A stretch of DNA of 64,000 nucleotides, taken from contig OU015490.1 of the NCBI GenBank assembly GCA_907164885.2, positions 12,326,966-12,390,965 of the forward strand, read 5' to 3'. The notes under the pieces are model-generated. The model was not told the DNA's origin and did no database searches. It saw nothing but the letters and a program-made list of their open reading frames with translations. Position 1 is the stretch's first letter. Each line of letters starts with the position of its first letter. This stretch comes from Dolomedes plantarius (taxonomy: Eukaryota > Arthropoda > Arachnida > Araneae > Dolomedidae). The position numbers and the translations under genes are program-made. Below are positions 17,472-27,860 of the stretch, piece after piece.

Positions 17472-18143
17472 TCTATATATATAAAACAGTTCCGTAACTG
17501 ACTCACTGACTGGCATACAACACACAGACCAAACCTCTGGACCTAAGGAGCTGAAATTTTGCAAGGCGATTCTTCTTATGGTGTAGGGGTGCACTAAGAT
17601 AGATTTTTAAAAAATTCTTCTTAGATTTTTTTAAATTAAATTTTTAAGCTGTTTTATTAACGTGTTTTAAGTTTGCATTTAAAGTAATAATTTGAGGGTT
17701 ATTAAATTTATATCACAAGAAAGATCGTACAAATTCCTTTAAAATGAGATCTTTTTCGAATCTTTACCTCTATTTTCTGATTTTTGGTGAATTTTTAAAG
17801 ATTAATTTTTACAATTTTATTTATTAAATGCTGATCACGTGATTTCTTTTTCTGGTACTTTAAATAAATTCATCGTCACGTGCATAACGACTAAATAGAC
17901 AAAAAAATATTTTTTTTCTTGCTAATGCGGCAGGCAATTGGACATTATCCAAAAAAGTATTAAAATACAATAAAAGATAATATGTTCCTCAAAGTGTACT
18001 ATATTCTTTAGTATCTCCTATTACATTTAATTTGAATATTTTCTTCTACATTATTTTGTCTAGAAAAATATCCCTTACATTTTTTTTTGTAAATATATAT
18101 ATTTTTTTTTGGATCAATTGTATGCATTGATCGTCGTATTTAT

Positions 18144-18193
<50 letters not shown>

Positions 18194-18271
18194 TGGCATT
18201 AATTGCATACATTGACCGTTGCATTTAGTTTGAATGTACTCCGTAGCGAAGTGCGGGTTTTCAGCAGCTAG
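17472..18271 (+). mobile_element. Non-autonomous Helitron-like element
   Basis: It starts TCTATATATATAAAACAGTT directly after an A. It ends CGTAGCGAAGTGCGGG, then TTTTCAGCAGCTAG, directly before a T. A TC start, a GC-rich imperfect hairpin and a CTAG end with A/T insertion are Helitron features. It is 800 bp and non-coding, with an internal (TA)n tract at 18149-18190. It runs opposite to the Helitron at 14095-15390 and is not closely similar inside. Confidence 0.7.
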
Positions 18272-18272
18272 T

Positions 18273-18275
18273 AAG

Positions 18276-18306
<31 letters not shown>

Positions 18307-18322
18307 ATTATTATTATTATTA
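18273..18322. repeat. (TA)n(TTA)n microsatellite
   Basis: TA units pass into about seven ATT units directly beside the Helitron end. Confidence 0.95.
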
Positions 18323-18843
18323 CCACATCCTTCGTAACCTTTGTATCCGAAAATAGAAAAAATTTTGGAAGAATTTAAACATATTTTGATATTGTACCGA
18401 GATGAAGGTTCACTGTGATGTAATTTTAAAACATAATTCAATTTGTTATGGAGACTCAGAAGCAAGATCCTTATCGGAGCACGATCACATTGTTGGAAAT
18501 AAACAACATTTATGTACCTCTCGAAGTTCTAGTTAAATGGACACTTCTTACCAGCAAAAACAGGCCCAGACTATTATCGCTCTCTCTCCGAATTCAACAA
18601 TTCGGACATTGCAGTGGGAAAGAAAACACTGTCAGAACAAAATCCATAACAAACTAAGACCACACGACTGGAAAAGTTTGAAATGTAATCCATAAGTTCA
18701 GATAATTTTTTCCGCTATTTTATTGTCCATGACTGATGAGCTAAACCCCACTGTAGACTCTTTCAGTCGTTAGGCCGGATAATGGGGGAGAGGAGGCATG
18801 CATACGGTGTGCCACGGCATCCGATATGCTGGTGAATTCCATA
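18323..18843. other. Unassigned DNA
   Basis: One 69-codon ORF (18448-18657) has no recognised motif. No repeat is seen. Confidence 0.45.
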
Positions 18844-19026
18844 GTGTAAAAATGAAATGCTGCTGCAGGTCAAAAAAGCCTAACAGTTTCAGGGTGTAAT
18901 GTTTCTCGGTAGCTAAATGACTTGTTTTGGGTATCCAACTTTTGTATCTTAAACATGCTTTGGTACCCTACATGTTATACTTCCATTTTGGTAGTATACC
19001 TAAAACAGCATTTCAGTTTTACAGTG
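18844..19026. mobile_element. Short MITE-like inverted repeat
   Basis: GTGTAAAAATGAAATGCTGC on the left pairs with CTGTAAAACTGAAATGCTGT (reverse complement of the right end), with further matching to AGGT. 183 bp, non-coding. No clear target duplication. Confidence 0.55.
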
Positions 19027-20540
19027 GAAGAGCACTGATAACCGTGTGGCGGTGAGAATAGTTTTATTGGTTGGGGTATTATATTATATATACTAATAAT
19101 GATGATTATAATTTTGTTGCTTAAGATTGTGGTTAGTACATTGATTAATTGTTGTGATTCCCAAATGATGGAAACAACTCTGGTTTACACTGACAAATAA
19201 ATTTATTGAATATTAAAACACCTAAATAATACGATACAAGTTACTAAATATTTCCTCCTTCATTTACACATTACTCACAATTCTTTACTACTAAATTAAT
19301 TCTCTACGACTCATATATTTAATTCATTCACTTATTATGATAACATTTTATAAACATAATCACTCATATATCCATGTTCCATTACAACCAATATTTTCTC
19401 ATATATATATAAGCATAACATCATATTAATTAAATTGTTTTTTACGAATTATCGGTCATCTGCTTAACATTTTATACTCAATAACATCCTCATCGGGCTC
19501 TATATTTATTATTAAGGCTACACACTGAGAAGCAATGACAGTAATATAAAACGGAAACGTAAAAAGTCGGTACCTCGAAAGATGACTGTTGGATCACTAT
19601 AAAGGGCAGCTGGTACTCGTAATGACGAACTTCGTTGTATTATCATCGCACGGAACTAGGGCACTTTCTTCGTCTGGTATAAGGCTCCTTTAATCATGGC
19701 AGACACTCTACACAGGACACTGGGGCACGCTCAGCATCGGTTCTCTGACTCCTTCACTCCTTGCAGACCCTCGGCACGGGACACTGGGCGATCACTTCCT
19801 AGGTATTTGGACTCCTTTGCATGGGCCACGACTTATATTATATCATCGGGGTTTCTTCGTACACATTCATCGGATTGACACTACTTCTATCTCAAAAAAC
19901 TTCTAACTAACTATCCTCCTAGGTTATCTGTGCCTTCCTATCTTATTTCATATTATTTTCTCGTATTAATGCTGACTCCGCCTCTTACAATTTCCATTGG
20001 TCATATTATTACCATGCCATCGCCATTCGTCCGTGGCTGCCTCTTCTCAATCCCCTTTTCACCAATGCACATCGAGGGCTGGATTTATAAAATTTACCGC
20101 TAATTTAACTTTTTCCCATGCTGCGGCTTCAAGCAGGGTGGCCTGTTTTATAGTCATCATAAATTTATTGTTCCCTTTCTTCTTTTCTTCTATTCGTGCA
20201 ACTCACTTTCTTGAACTTTTATCTTATATTTCTTGCTACAAGCACAATCTATATTTTTTAGTTTCGCTATATTGCTGGCTTTCTCCCCTTCTCTTTTTAT
20301 TGCCCGTCATTTGCCATGTTTCTTTCTTACATTTAGCAATTATTTTACTTCGTCCCGTAATTTTCAATTCTCCTGCCCCTGGCCATGACACTACTGTCAT
20401 GTCCCTATGACAAACCGTTTCTGAGGCTTGGAACACCTCTGAAATGAACATTCATACAATCGACAAGCAATTCTTTATAGATTCTTAGCTATGTATTTTT
20501 TTTGGCCACGAGCGTCCCATTTGTGCGTCCCCATCGAGGT
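19027..20540. other. Unassigned region, possible LTR on minus strand
   Basis: Minus-strand reading has AATAAA followed closely by TTTATTTGTCAGTG and an ATCACAACA end near 19153, which resembles an R-U5 end. There is a TATAAAT near 20083-20090. No partner LTR or coding sequence is found, so this is weak. The 137-codon plus ORF at 19997-20410 is hydrophobic and low-complexity, and I do not accept it as a gene. Confidence 0.3.
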
Positions 20541-20660
20541 TTTGCTTCAGCAGTGTCTTAACCTTCAGCTTACGGGGCCCATTTTTACGGTTTTCCCTTT
20601 AGAATGGAAAATTTCATACCCCCTTTGTAAGAACGGCTAATAAGGAGATTATATATATAA
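20541..20660 (+). repeat. Three-copy dispersed repeat, copy 1
   Basis: AGCTTACGGGGCCCATTTTT and TTTCATACCCCCTTTGTAAG recur in reverse complement at 52560-52650. The flanking part (ACACTGTAGTTTCACCACCA at 52660-52710, minus) recurs at 28788-28840. Both copies with this block abut (TA)n. The element type is unknown. Confidence 0.6.
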
Positions 20661-20714
20661 ATGTATATATATATATATATAAAACAAGTTCCATGTCATA
20701 TATATATATATATA
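20661..20714. repeat. (TA)n microsatellite
   Basis: Two TA tracts separated by AAAACAAGTTCCATGTCA. The gypsy 5' LTR starts right after the second. Confidence 0.9.
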
Positions 20715-21022
20715 TGTGATAATATTACTAACTATCTATAATCGCCCATTCTGTACTTCATCTCTGCCATGGTAACCCGTCCTTCTTGTCTTGACATAAA
20801 CGCTCCGCCTTCCACATACTAACTTCCTCCACCAATTCTGGCAACCTCTTTCACCTAATGCTTTTTTGGCGCTTTTTAGCGAGAGACGCGGGCTGGCTCC
20901 GAACTGAGTAAGATGTGTTAATCTTTACGTCAATAAACTTTTAATTAATTGCTATGATTTGGAATTGCATTTAATTTCGGCCTCGATTGTGTTTCTTCAA
21001 GAGATGACCATTCGGGTCATCA
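20715..21022 (+). repeat. 5' LTR of the gypsy element
   Basis: It begins TGTGATAATATTACTAACTA and ends in GGGTCATCA. About 308 bp, the same length as the LTRs of the related element (298 and 307 bp). Downstream, both elements share AGCTCGACAGGATG at the usual primer-binding position; the tRNA used is not evident. Confidence 0.88.
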
Positions 21023-21492
21023 CGCCAGCTCGACAGGATGGAGAACCAAGTTTGGCGTTTGGATCAAGAAATCAACCTTTGTCACGCCTGAGATTGCGAC
21101 TGCGTTGTGAGAAATGAAGACTCCATTGTTCTACAGAAATCTACTACATCGAAGCAAGTGATGATGCCCTTTTTCTGGTTCGTTCCAGTTTCGTTTTTCG
21201 CCTGACCTCACCATTTTTTCTTTCCGTTTTGGACTGCGCCATCTTGTGATACACCCGTATTCAACTCTAAATATTCAAGATTGTGAAATTTTTTTCCGTT
21301 ATTGCCTTGATTTCTGCATGCACGCCGAACGCTGTGCAGATAATCAAAATAAGTTATATTTCAACACAAAGATCACTGTCAGAGTGTTTTTACTCTCAAA
21401 AATTTATTTTGTGTTTACAAAAGTTGGTGTGTAAGCAGGTCAGTAATTATATTATTTTTGTAATTTTCTGGTATTGTAAAAGTGAAAACAAG

Positions 21493-22445
21493 ATGACCAC
21501 TTCCAAAGTAAATGTCGAACATGACGATTCTTTTAGAATCCCGAATGTTGAAAACGAAATTAATATTGTGTCCTTTGAGGAAGGCTTTATTGATGTAGAT
21601 TCGTGGTTATCTTATTTTAATAAAAAATGTATTGAAGGGAATAGAGATGAACAGTGGAAATTACAAAATTTTTCACGTTTTGTAAAGGGTAACGCACTTA
21701 ACGTGTATATACAGAATTGCTATAAAGTTAATAATTTTGCAGAATTAGTGACGGTATTAGAAGAAAATTTTTTTACCCCTACATTAACTACCTTTGGTGA
21801 TTTTGCGGGGTTAAAATTTAAGGTAAACGATGACATAACAAAATATTTCAGGGAAAAATTAGAAATCGGAAAAAAGTTAAATTTAAGAAGTGAAATGATC
21901 ATGGAGGGTTTAACTGATGGCCCCCCGGAGAACTAAAATCATTAATGACCATTAATCCCCCTGCTGACCCAATTGCTTGGCTTAATCAAGCTCACAGACT
22001 GGTAAAAATAAGAGAGAATCCACAACCCAGTAATGACTCGCCCAGATATGTAACTCCCTTTGTTAGAACTCCCCAAATTCAAAACAGAAATGATTACTTT
22101 AGGAATGATTCCCAAACTTGGAATAGGTCAGATGTACCAAGATATACAAATGATGTTAGAACTTATGCCCCGAGGCAAAATACTTACCAGAGACCTCATA
22201 ATTTCTATCGATACCAAAGACCATCAAATCCTAACTATCGGAGCAATAACCCTAGATTTTCTAGCCATCATAATTATAACTCACCCACTTTGTCTCCCAC
22301 TCCATGTAGAATATGTACAGAGAGAGGTATTCCAAATGCTTTTCATTGGCATCAAATTTGTCCATTCAGAATGGAAAGAGCTGATAATGAGAGGACTTCA
22401 CCCCTTGCAATTGAACCACCCTTTGAGAATACTCCCAATTCCTGA
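21493..22445 (+). pseudogene. gag: gag, one frameshift, ending at UGA-CUA
   Basis: Gag forms the retroelement particle and packages RNA. The first part (21493-21936) starts MTTSKVNVEHD and carries a capsid-like region with WLSYFNKKCIEGNRDEQW and FVKGNALNVYIQN. The frame breaks at a run of six C bases at about 21919-21924, and the rest continues in a neighbouring frame from there to 22445. The second part is rich in Asn, Pro and Arg. It ends with a zinc-knuckle-like cluster (PCRICTERGIPNAFHWHQIC), so the protein has a basic nucleic-acid-binding tail. The final TGA at 22443-22445 is followed at once by CTA, and the pol frame continues without shift. The copy has a single indel, so it looks fairly recent. 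Confidence 0.82.
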
Positions 22446-24482
22446 CTATTAAAGGTGTCCGGTTATTTGTCAAACAATAAATATCTAGACTGTGTAATAG
22501 ACAGTGGCGCAACTCTGTCAGTGATATCCACCAGAACTGTTCGACAGTTAAATTTGAAAATAACCAGAATAAGAGGTATACAAGTTGTACAAACACAAGG
22601 CCATATTGTAATGAACAAAATCTGTAAGGTTAGGATGAAAATTGGCCAAATTATCAGAGATATTGTGTTATATGTAATTGACAATAACTTGGATTATGTA
22701 ATATTAGGTCTAAATGAATGTAAAATTTATGAAATTGATATTGATTGTAAAAACCTAAAGGTAAAACAAAAATCTGTAATAATTAATTATGAAGGTAATA
22801 TGCCAAAAGCAAATATGTCACTCCATATTCAATTCCAAGGTGGTCTGTTCAACAGCCAAAATAAGTCCAGTCCTCAACCTGAGTATTTTGTTCAAAATAA
22901 CTATGAAGATGATAATGAGAATATAATTCTAAATGATACCATACCTAAAACTCTTGACTCTGTAACCAATGTTGTTTCTCAGAATCTTAATCGAAAAGAA
23001 AATAATTTAGAAAACTTGTTAATTAAAAATTCATCTGTATTTTCCAAAAGTAAATATGATGTTGGTTGTATTAATATTGAACCCCAAAGAATTAACTTAA
23101 CATCTAACTTGCCTGTATCTCTAAGACCCTATAGAACTTCCCCTAAGGAAGAGGGAGAAATTAAATCACAAATTGATCAATTGTTGAAAGCAGGCATAAT
23201 TAAGGAAAGTTGCAGCTCGTACAGTTCACCTGTATGTTTGGTACTCAAGCGTGAGGAGGGTAAGAAAACAAGATTGCGCATTGATTATCGAAAATTGAAT
23301 TCCCTTACTAAAACAGATGCAGAACCTTTGCCCAGAATTGATACTTTATTAGATAAATTGAGTAACGCCAAAATTTTTTCTACCCTTGACCTCAGATCTG
23401 GTTTCTGGCATATTCCCATTCACCCCGCAGATACTGAAAAGCTGGCTTTCAGTACAAACTTTGGGTTATTCGAGTGGCTAAGGCTCCCCTTTGGACTGAA
23501 AAATGCTCCAGCCATTTTTAACAGAACCATTAGGCGAATTTTAACAAAAAACAAAATTGATTTTGCATGTAGCTACTTTGATGACATAATTGTCTACTCT
23601 TCTTCTGAGAAAGAACATTTGGATCATTTAAGTATATTATTTGAAGTGTTTAAAAGAGAAAATATTAAATTAAACCGAGGGAAATACGTGTTTGCTAAAG
23701 ATCAGATAAGATTTCTAGGTTATGAAGTAAAAAATGGTAGAGTAATTCCTGATAATCATAATATTGAAACTATTAAAAAATTGAAAAATCCTAATAATAC
23801 CAAAGAGTTACAAAGAGTTCTCGGTAGTGTAAATGTTTATCACCGATTCATTCCCAACTATGCCAAAATTAGAGCTCCTCTTAATAGATTACTGAAAAAG
23901 AATGTTGTGTGGCATTGGGATGAAACATGTCAACAAGCTTTAGACGAGTTGAAAGAAATCTTAATATCAAAACCAGTGTTACAGTTATACGATTCTAGTA
24001 AACCATGTCACCTCTATGTTGATGCCTCCCAAAGTGCTGTTGGAGCTGTTTTGAAGCAACCAGATCAAAATAATATCCTTCACCCTTTATCATACCATTC
24101 GAGAACTTTAAGAGATTATGAAAAGAATTACGCAATTACAGAATTGGAATGTTTGACCATTGTTGACCGATTAGACAGATTTCATTATTATCTCCATGGG
24201 CAAAAATTTGTCATACATACTGATCATGCGGCAATTGTTTGGTTAAAAAATGTTAAAAATTTAAAAGGTAGATTATTCCGCTGGTCCCTTAAATTGAGCA
24301 TGTATGACTACGAAATTAGATATCAGAAGGGTTCTACTAACATTGAGGCGTATATGCTTTCAAGACATCCCGTTTCTCAACATCTCCAACACTGTGTACA
24401 TTTACTAGATAGGAATGAAATAATTCAACAACAGAAAATTGACAATGTGTGTGGTAAAATTATAAATAAATTAATGCCATGA
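22446..24482 (+). CDS. pol: pol: protease, reverse transcriptase, RNase H
   Basis: This ORF is open for about 678 codons in the same frame as the end of gag. The protease motif is CVIDSGATLSVIS near residues 14-26. It precedes the first ATG (about 22611), so no normal start can make the protease. The RT includes LRIDYRKLNSLTKTD, STLDLRSGFWHIP, LPFGLKNAPAIFNR and the active site SYFDDIIVYSS. RNase H shows LYVDASQSAVGAVL, the LTELE-equivalent ITELECLTIVD and HTDHAAIVWL. The frame closes at TGA 24480-24482, where the integrase frame starts with overlapping ATGA. Expression is probably as a Gag-Pol fusion. All polymerase catalytic Asp residues appear intact. Confidence 0.9.
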   Translation, partial: LLKVSGYLSNNKYLDCVIDSGATLSVISTRTVRQLNLKITRIRGIQVVQTQGHIVMNKICKVRMKIGQIIRDIVLYVIDNNLDYVILGLNECKIYEIDIDCKNLKVKQKSVIINYEGNMPKANMSLHIQFQGGLFNSQNKSSPQPEYFVQNNYEDDNENIILNDTIPKTLDSVTNVVSQNLNRKENNLENLLIKNSSVFSKSKYDVGCINIEPQRINLTSNLPVSLRPYRTSPKEEGEIKSQIDQLLKAGIIKESCSSYSSPVCLVLKREEGKKTRLRIDYRKLNSLTKTDAEPLPRIDTLLDKLSNAKIFSTLDLRSGFWHIPIHPADTEKLAFSTNFGLFEWLRLPFGLKNAPAIFNRTIRRILTKNKIDFACSYFDDIIVYSSSEKEHLDHLSILFEVFKRENIKLNRGKYVFAKDQIRFLGYEVKNGRVIPDNHNIETIKKLKNPNNTKELQRVLGSVNVYHRFIPNYAKIRAPLNRLLKKNVVWHWDETCQQALDELKEILISKPVLQLYDSSKPCHLYVDASQSAVGAVLKQPDQNNILHPLSYHSRTLRDYEKNYAITELECLTIVDRLDRFHYYLHGQKFVIHTDHAAIVWLKNVKNLKGRLFRWSLKLSMYDYEIRYQKGSTNIEAYMLSRHPVSQHLQHCVHLLDRNEIIQQQKIDNVCGKIINKLMP

Positions 24483-25564
24483 TGGTAATTAAGAAAAAGA
24501 ACTTTTGTAAAATTGTAGTACCTAAATCCTTAAGATTAAAATTGTTAACTAATACCCATGAAAATTTCGGACATCCAGGAGTTCAAATTATGCTAAATTT
24601 AATTACCCCTCAATATTATTGGCCCCATATTAGTGAAGATATAGGAAACTTCGTGAAACATTGTCATACTTGTCAGCTAAATAAAAAGAAAAAACAGAAA
24701 CGATTTGGATTCCTGCAGGAAGTGCCCTCAACTGACCAACCTTTTGAATGTTTATCTATTGATACTGTAGGAGGGTTTAATTATTACAACTCAACCAAAA
24801 AATATTTACATATAGTGATTGATCATGCCACCCGATATGTATGGGCATTTCCCTCAAAGAGTGTAACTTCAGAAACATATGCCAATTGTCTAAGTCAAAT
24901 TTTTAATGTGCAAATTCCAGAGAAAGTGTTAAGCGATAGAAACGCAGATTTTACATCATCCAGATTCAAAAAATTTCTTAAAAACCATAATGTGAAACAA
25001 CTTTTGACTTCTTCTCATCATCCCCAGACGAACGGAAAAGTGGAGAGGGTAAATCAATCCCTTGTAACCCGCCTAAAATGTAAGGTAAATGCTACTTCTA
25101 AAAAGGTTCCGTGGACAAAAGTGCTAGAGCAAATTGTTACTGAATATAACAACTCACCTCATATTGTAACTAAGTTCACCCCTGCCTACTTATTATTTGG
25201 CAAACTCCCGTTTGATTTTCCAATTGACCAAAATACTTATCCTCCACTTAATGAAGCAAGAACTTTAGCTAAAACCAGAACTCTTGAATACCACCAGAAA
25301 AATAAGACGAGATATGATACTAGATTTGAAGAATCTAAATTTCAACCTGGAGACTTAGTAATATATGAGGAATTCGAATACCCAAACACTAGAAAATTGA
25401 CCTCTCCTTATTCAGGACCTTACCAGATTATTAAAATATTATCTGAAGTTAATTATGAAATTGATAAAGAAAATTACCACACGAAAAAACCCACTGAAAT
25501 TGTACATTCATCAAACTTGAGATTTTACTATTCACCTGAGAAGTTCAAACTACACCATGAATGA
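24479..25564 (+). CDS. pol continued: integrase
   Basis: 361 codons in the -1 frame relative to the RT part, overlapping it by ATGA. The N-terminal HHCC zinc motif is NTHENFGHPG ... HCHTCQLNKKKK. The core shows Asp in CLSIDTVGGF, Asp in VLSDRNADFTS (usually followed by Gly in this family) and Glu in HPQTNGKVERVNQS. The C-terminal part has FTPAYLLFGKLPF and a chromodomain-free tail rich in Tyr and Lys. In related gypsy elements RT and integrase are one polyprotein, so the break at 24479 is most likely a one-base indel. A programmed shift or reinitiation at the overlapping ATG is possible but unsupported. Confidence 0.88.
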   Translation: MMVIKKKNFCKIVVPKSLRLKLLTNTHENFGHPGVQIMLNLITPQYYWPHISEDIGNFVKHCHTCQLNKKKKQKRFGFLQEVPSTDQPFECLSIDTVGGFNYYNSTKKYLHIVIDHATRYVWAFPSKSVTSETYANCLSQIFNVQIPEKVLSDRNADFTSSRFKKFLKNHNVKQLLTSSHHPQTNGKVERVNQSLVTRLKCKVNATSKKVPWTKVLEQIVTEYNNSPHIVTKFTPAYLLFGKLPFDFPIDQNTYPPLNEARTLAKTRTLEYHQKNKTRYDTRFEESKFQPGDLVIYEEFEYPNTRKLTSPYSGPYQIIKILSEVNYEIDKENYHTKKPTEIVHSSNLRFYYSPEKFKLHHE

Positions 25565-25830
25565 GTCACCAATATGTAAATCATTCAGCTATCCTTAATC
25601 TTTCTTTTTAGCATTCCTGTTCTATCGCCATCCTAGTTAATTTTGAAGAAACCCCGTGAGTGTAAGTGAAACTCACACATTTTTTAAAAAACTTTTTGAA
25701 GCTTACTACATTTTATATGAAATATTCTGTGTACTAGATAAATATTATTGATTTTTATACTGGGGTTTCCACTCACTGTCCTCCCTGTCTCTTCGCACTT
25801 TTCAAATGTTCCCTTGATGCTTCAATGAAA
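25565..25830 (+). other. gypsy 3' non-coding region
   Basis: Matches, in reverse complement, 38770-39030 of the minus-strand relative (for example ATAAATATTATTGATTTTTA and GGGGTTTCCACTCACTGTCC). The match ends near 25825. Confidence 0.8.
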
Positions 25831-26238
25831 GTCCAATAAAATGCTGCAATTACTCTATGTATGTAAATTTACAACAATACTTTAGTTTGAATCCCACCGT
25901 AGTCAAGAATCATAGTCCTCGATTATCACATTTTGAAAATAGAAATGGGGAAAATGTTCTATTTATTCGTTAATTTTCACTAGAATTTAAATCCTTCGCT
26001 ATTTAAACGTTATCTAAATGAATTTTCTTCCTCCATATACTGCCTCGCACCGAAGTTTTAATATAGTTTCATGTGCTGTTCACTCTATTTTCATATTCCT
26101 AGCATTTGAAACATCAAATAGTTCATGCTGATTCCCGTTTATCATTGACTGACTAATTAGAGAAGAATATATGGGTAATGCAATGAATACCTCACAACGC
26201 AGCAAAAGCGACAAAATTTACAATAACGGAAGTACAAA
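25831..26238. other. Unassigned AT-rich DNA
   Basis: Non-coding; the 3' LTR expected here is absent. Confidence 0.5.
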
Positions 26239-26487
26239 TGAGGCGATGACATTGAAAAGAGGGCAAGTGGCAAAATTTTCCGAAAAGTATTTTTCCACTG
26301 ATACAAAGATTTGTTCCAAGGCTAATTCGCGTTGAAAAGAAGATAAGTGTCTCACTCAAAACTAAACCAAACTAGCAAGGCCCTTACATTCTTTTCAATG
26401 ACACTAATCTTGGAACAAACCCTTGTATTAGCGAAAAAATACTTTTCGAAATTTTGGCACTTACCTTGATTTCAACGTCAGCGCCTT
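26239..26487. mobile_element. Foldback MITE
   Basis: Nearly the whole 249 bp is an inverted repeat with arms of ~115 bp. The left arm includes TGAGGCGATGACATTGAAAA and TTTTCCGAAAAGTATTTTTC. The right arm reverse-complemented includes TAAGGCGCTGACGTTGAAAT and TTTCGAAAAGTATTTTTTCG. A strong RNA or DNA hairpin is predicted. Non-coding. Confidence 0.8.
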
Positions 26488-26725
26488 AAATATCACATAC
26501 GAACGTGTTACTATTAACTGTGTGATACATAGCAGTACATCACTTAATCTTTAGCGTTAAGGATGATAAATTGTCTGCTTCTACTCTTGCTCAAAATTTT
26601 CTCTACGCTTTTACAGCTACTAGAACAAATAATTTCATTTATTTTTAGTAACAAATGCCATACAAATTAGCACTTTGCCATAATTACACGAGCTTTCAGG
26701 TGTTTTTCGACAATACAGCATATAC

Positions 26726-26770
26726 ATACATACACACACACACACAGATATATATATATATATATATATA
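26726..26770. repeat. (CA)n(TA)n microsatellite
   Basis: CATACATACACACACACACA then TA units; left flank of the mariner derivative. Confidence 0.95.
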
Positions 26771-27547
26771 TACAAGGTGCGCACATAAAGTAACCGGACA
26801 ATTTTTCTATAAATAAGAAAAATATTACTCACCTTCAAATAATTTTATCTCCTTCAAAATAATTGCCAAAGGAATCTATATAATTTTTCAAACACTTCTT
26901 CTAGTCATTGAAACGCTGTTTATAGGCATTGGAACTAACCGTTCGCAAAATACGTGTAACGTTGTATTTTGCGAACCGATAATATCCGATACGTTTTCAA
27001 ATATCTGTCCTTTCATGGATTTTGCATTTTATGATTACAAAGGACTTATTTACCACGAATTTGTTCCTGAAAATCAAACAATTATTCAGTATTTTTTCAA
27101 GGAGGTGCTTTTTCGATTAAGAAACAGTATAAGGAGAATTAGGAAGGACATGTTTGATTCTGGGCAATGGTTTCTTTTACACGATAATGCTAGGCCCCAT
27201 ACAGCAATTTATGTACAACATTATCTTGCTAAGCATTCAATTACAGTGATAAATCACCCATATTCCCCCGACTTATCGCCAGCTGTTTTTTTTCCTTTTT
27301 CCGAAGCTTAAGATGGCCATACAAGGACAGAGATTTGAAAATGTCCCGGATTTTAAATCAAATGTTACGCGTATTTTGAGAATGGTTAGTTCCAACGCCT
27401 ATAAACATTGTTTGATGACTTGAGGAAACGCTGAAAAAATTGTATAGACTCCATTAGTGATTATATTGTAGGATATAATTTTATTTGAAGGTGAGTAATA
27501 TTTTTCTTATTTATAAAAAATTGACCTGTTACTTTATGGTCGCACCT

Positions 27548-27551
<4 letters not shown>
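26771..27551 (+). mobile_element. Mariner derivative with inverted duplication of its 3' end
   Basis: The ends are TACAAGGTGCGCACATAAAG and, reverse-complemented, TAGAAGGTGCGACCATAAAG, with TA at both edges. The inverted repeat continues inward for about 240 bp on each side, far beyond a normal mariner TIR of ~30 bp. The inner part of both arms encodes the same C-terminal transposase stretch (GQ-FENV-D, then a conserved CCTATAAACA block). The left arm is therefore an inverted copy of the element's 3' coding end, standing where the 5' half should be. (TA)n flanks both sides. Confidence 0.85.
27015..27440 (+). pseudogene. Mariner transposase, C-terminal half
   Basis: The ORF 27015-27311 reads through the middle of a mariner transposase: FALHDNARPHTA-type motif (here FLLHDNARPHTA, second catalytic Asp) and HPYSPDLSPA (third Asp). 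The frame is lost at the poly-T after 27285, and the tail (LKMAIQGQRFENVPDFKSN) follows in another frame. The N-terminal DNA-binding domain and first Asp are missing, replaced by the inverted 3' copy. DD34D-type mariner is the likely family. Confidence 0.8.
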
Positions 27552-27585
<34 letters not shown>

Positions 27586-27589
27586 TATA
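27552..27589. repeat. (TA)n microsatellite
   Basis: TA tract between the mariner derivative and a solo LTR. Confidence 0.9.
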
Positions 27590-27860
27590 TGAGATGACCT
27601 GAATGGTCATCTGTTAACAAATACATCGTGGCCGAAACAATAAAAAGATTCGAATACAATGAACAAATTTGTTTATTGCAGCCAAAACATGACCTTAGAG
27701 CGCAACGTCCAGCTTTCATCTGGCGAGAGTAGAAGTAGTAGCTGTCAATGGGATGCCAGAAATTGGCGAGGAAGGTTAGTATTGGCAAAGGACAGAAAGA
27801 TTACCATAGAGCGAAAAAACTCTGATTACAGGCGATTAAAGGTGGTTGAAATTTATTACA
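27590..27860 (-). repeat. Solo LTR related to the gypsy LTRs
   Basis: It starts TGAGATGACCTGAATGGTCA and ends TTATTACA on the plus strand. Blocks in the same order match the LTRs at 37739 and 39756: ACATCGTGGCCG, AACAAATTTGTTTATT, GTCCAGC, AATTGGCGAGGAAGGTTAGT. No internal region accompanies it, so LTR-LTR recombination is likely. (TA)n lies on both sides. Confidence 0.75.

Larger units (their letters stand above)
20715..25830 (+). mobile_element. Ty3/gypsy LTR retrotransposon, 3' LTR missing
   Basis: The order is 5' LTR, leader, gag, protease-RT-RNase H, integrase, 3' non-coding. Comparison with the related minus-strand element at 37739-40062 fixes the LTR edges and shows where this copy stops matching, near 25825 within the 3' non-coding region. 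No second LTR is found downstream. It therefore has a 5' LTR only and cannot complete a normal cycle. (TA)n flanks the left edge. Confidence 0.92.

Noticed and set aside
18448..18657. 69-codon ORF with mixed composition
   Set aside because: No motif, no homologous copy in the window, no initiation context worth noting.
19997..20410. 137-codon hydrophobic ORF resembling a membrane protein
   Set aside because: Hydrophobicity comes from T-rich DNA. There is no conserved motif and the reverse strand is equally open in part.
24470..24490. Programmed frameshift or ATGA reinitiation between RT and integrase
   Set aside because: Possible but unsupported: no slippery heptamer is evident, and related elements have one continuous pol, so a simple indel is more likely.
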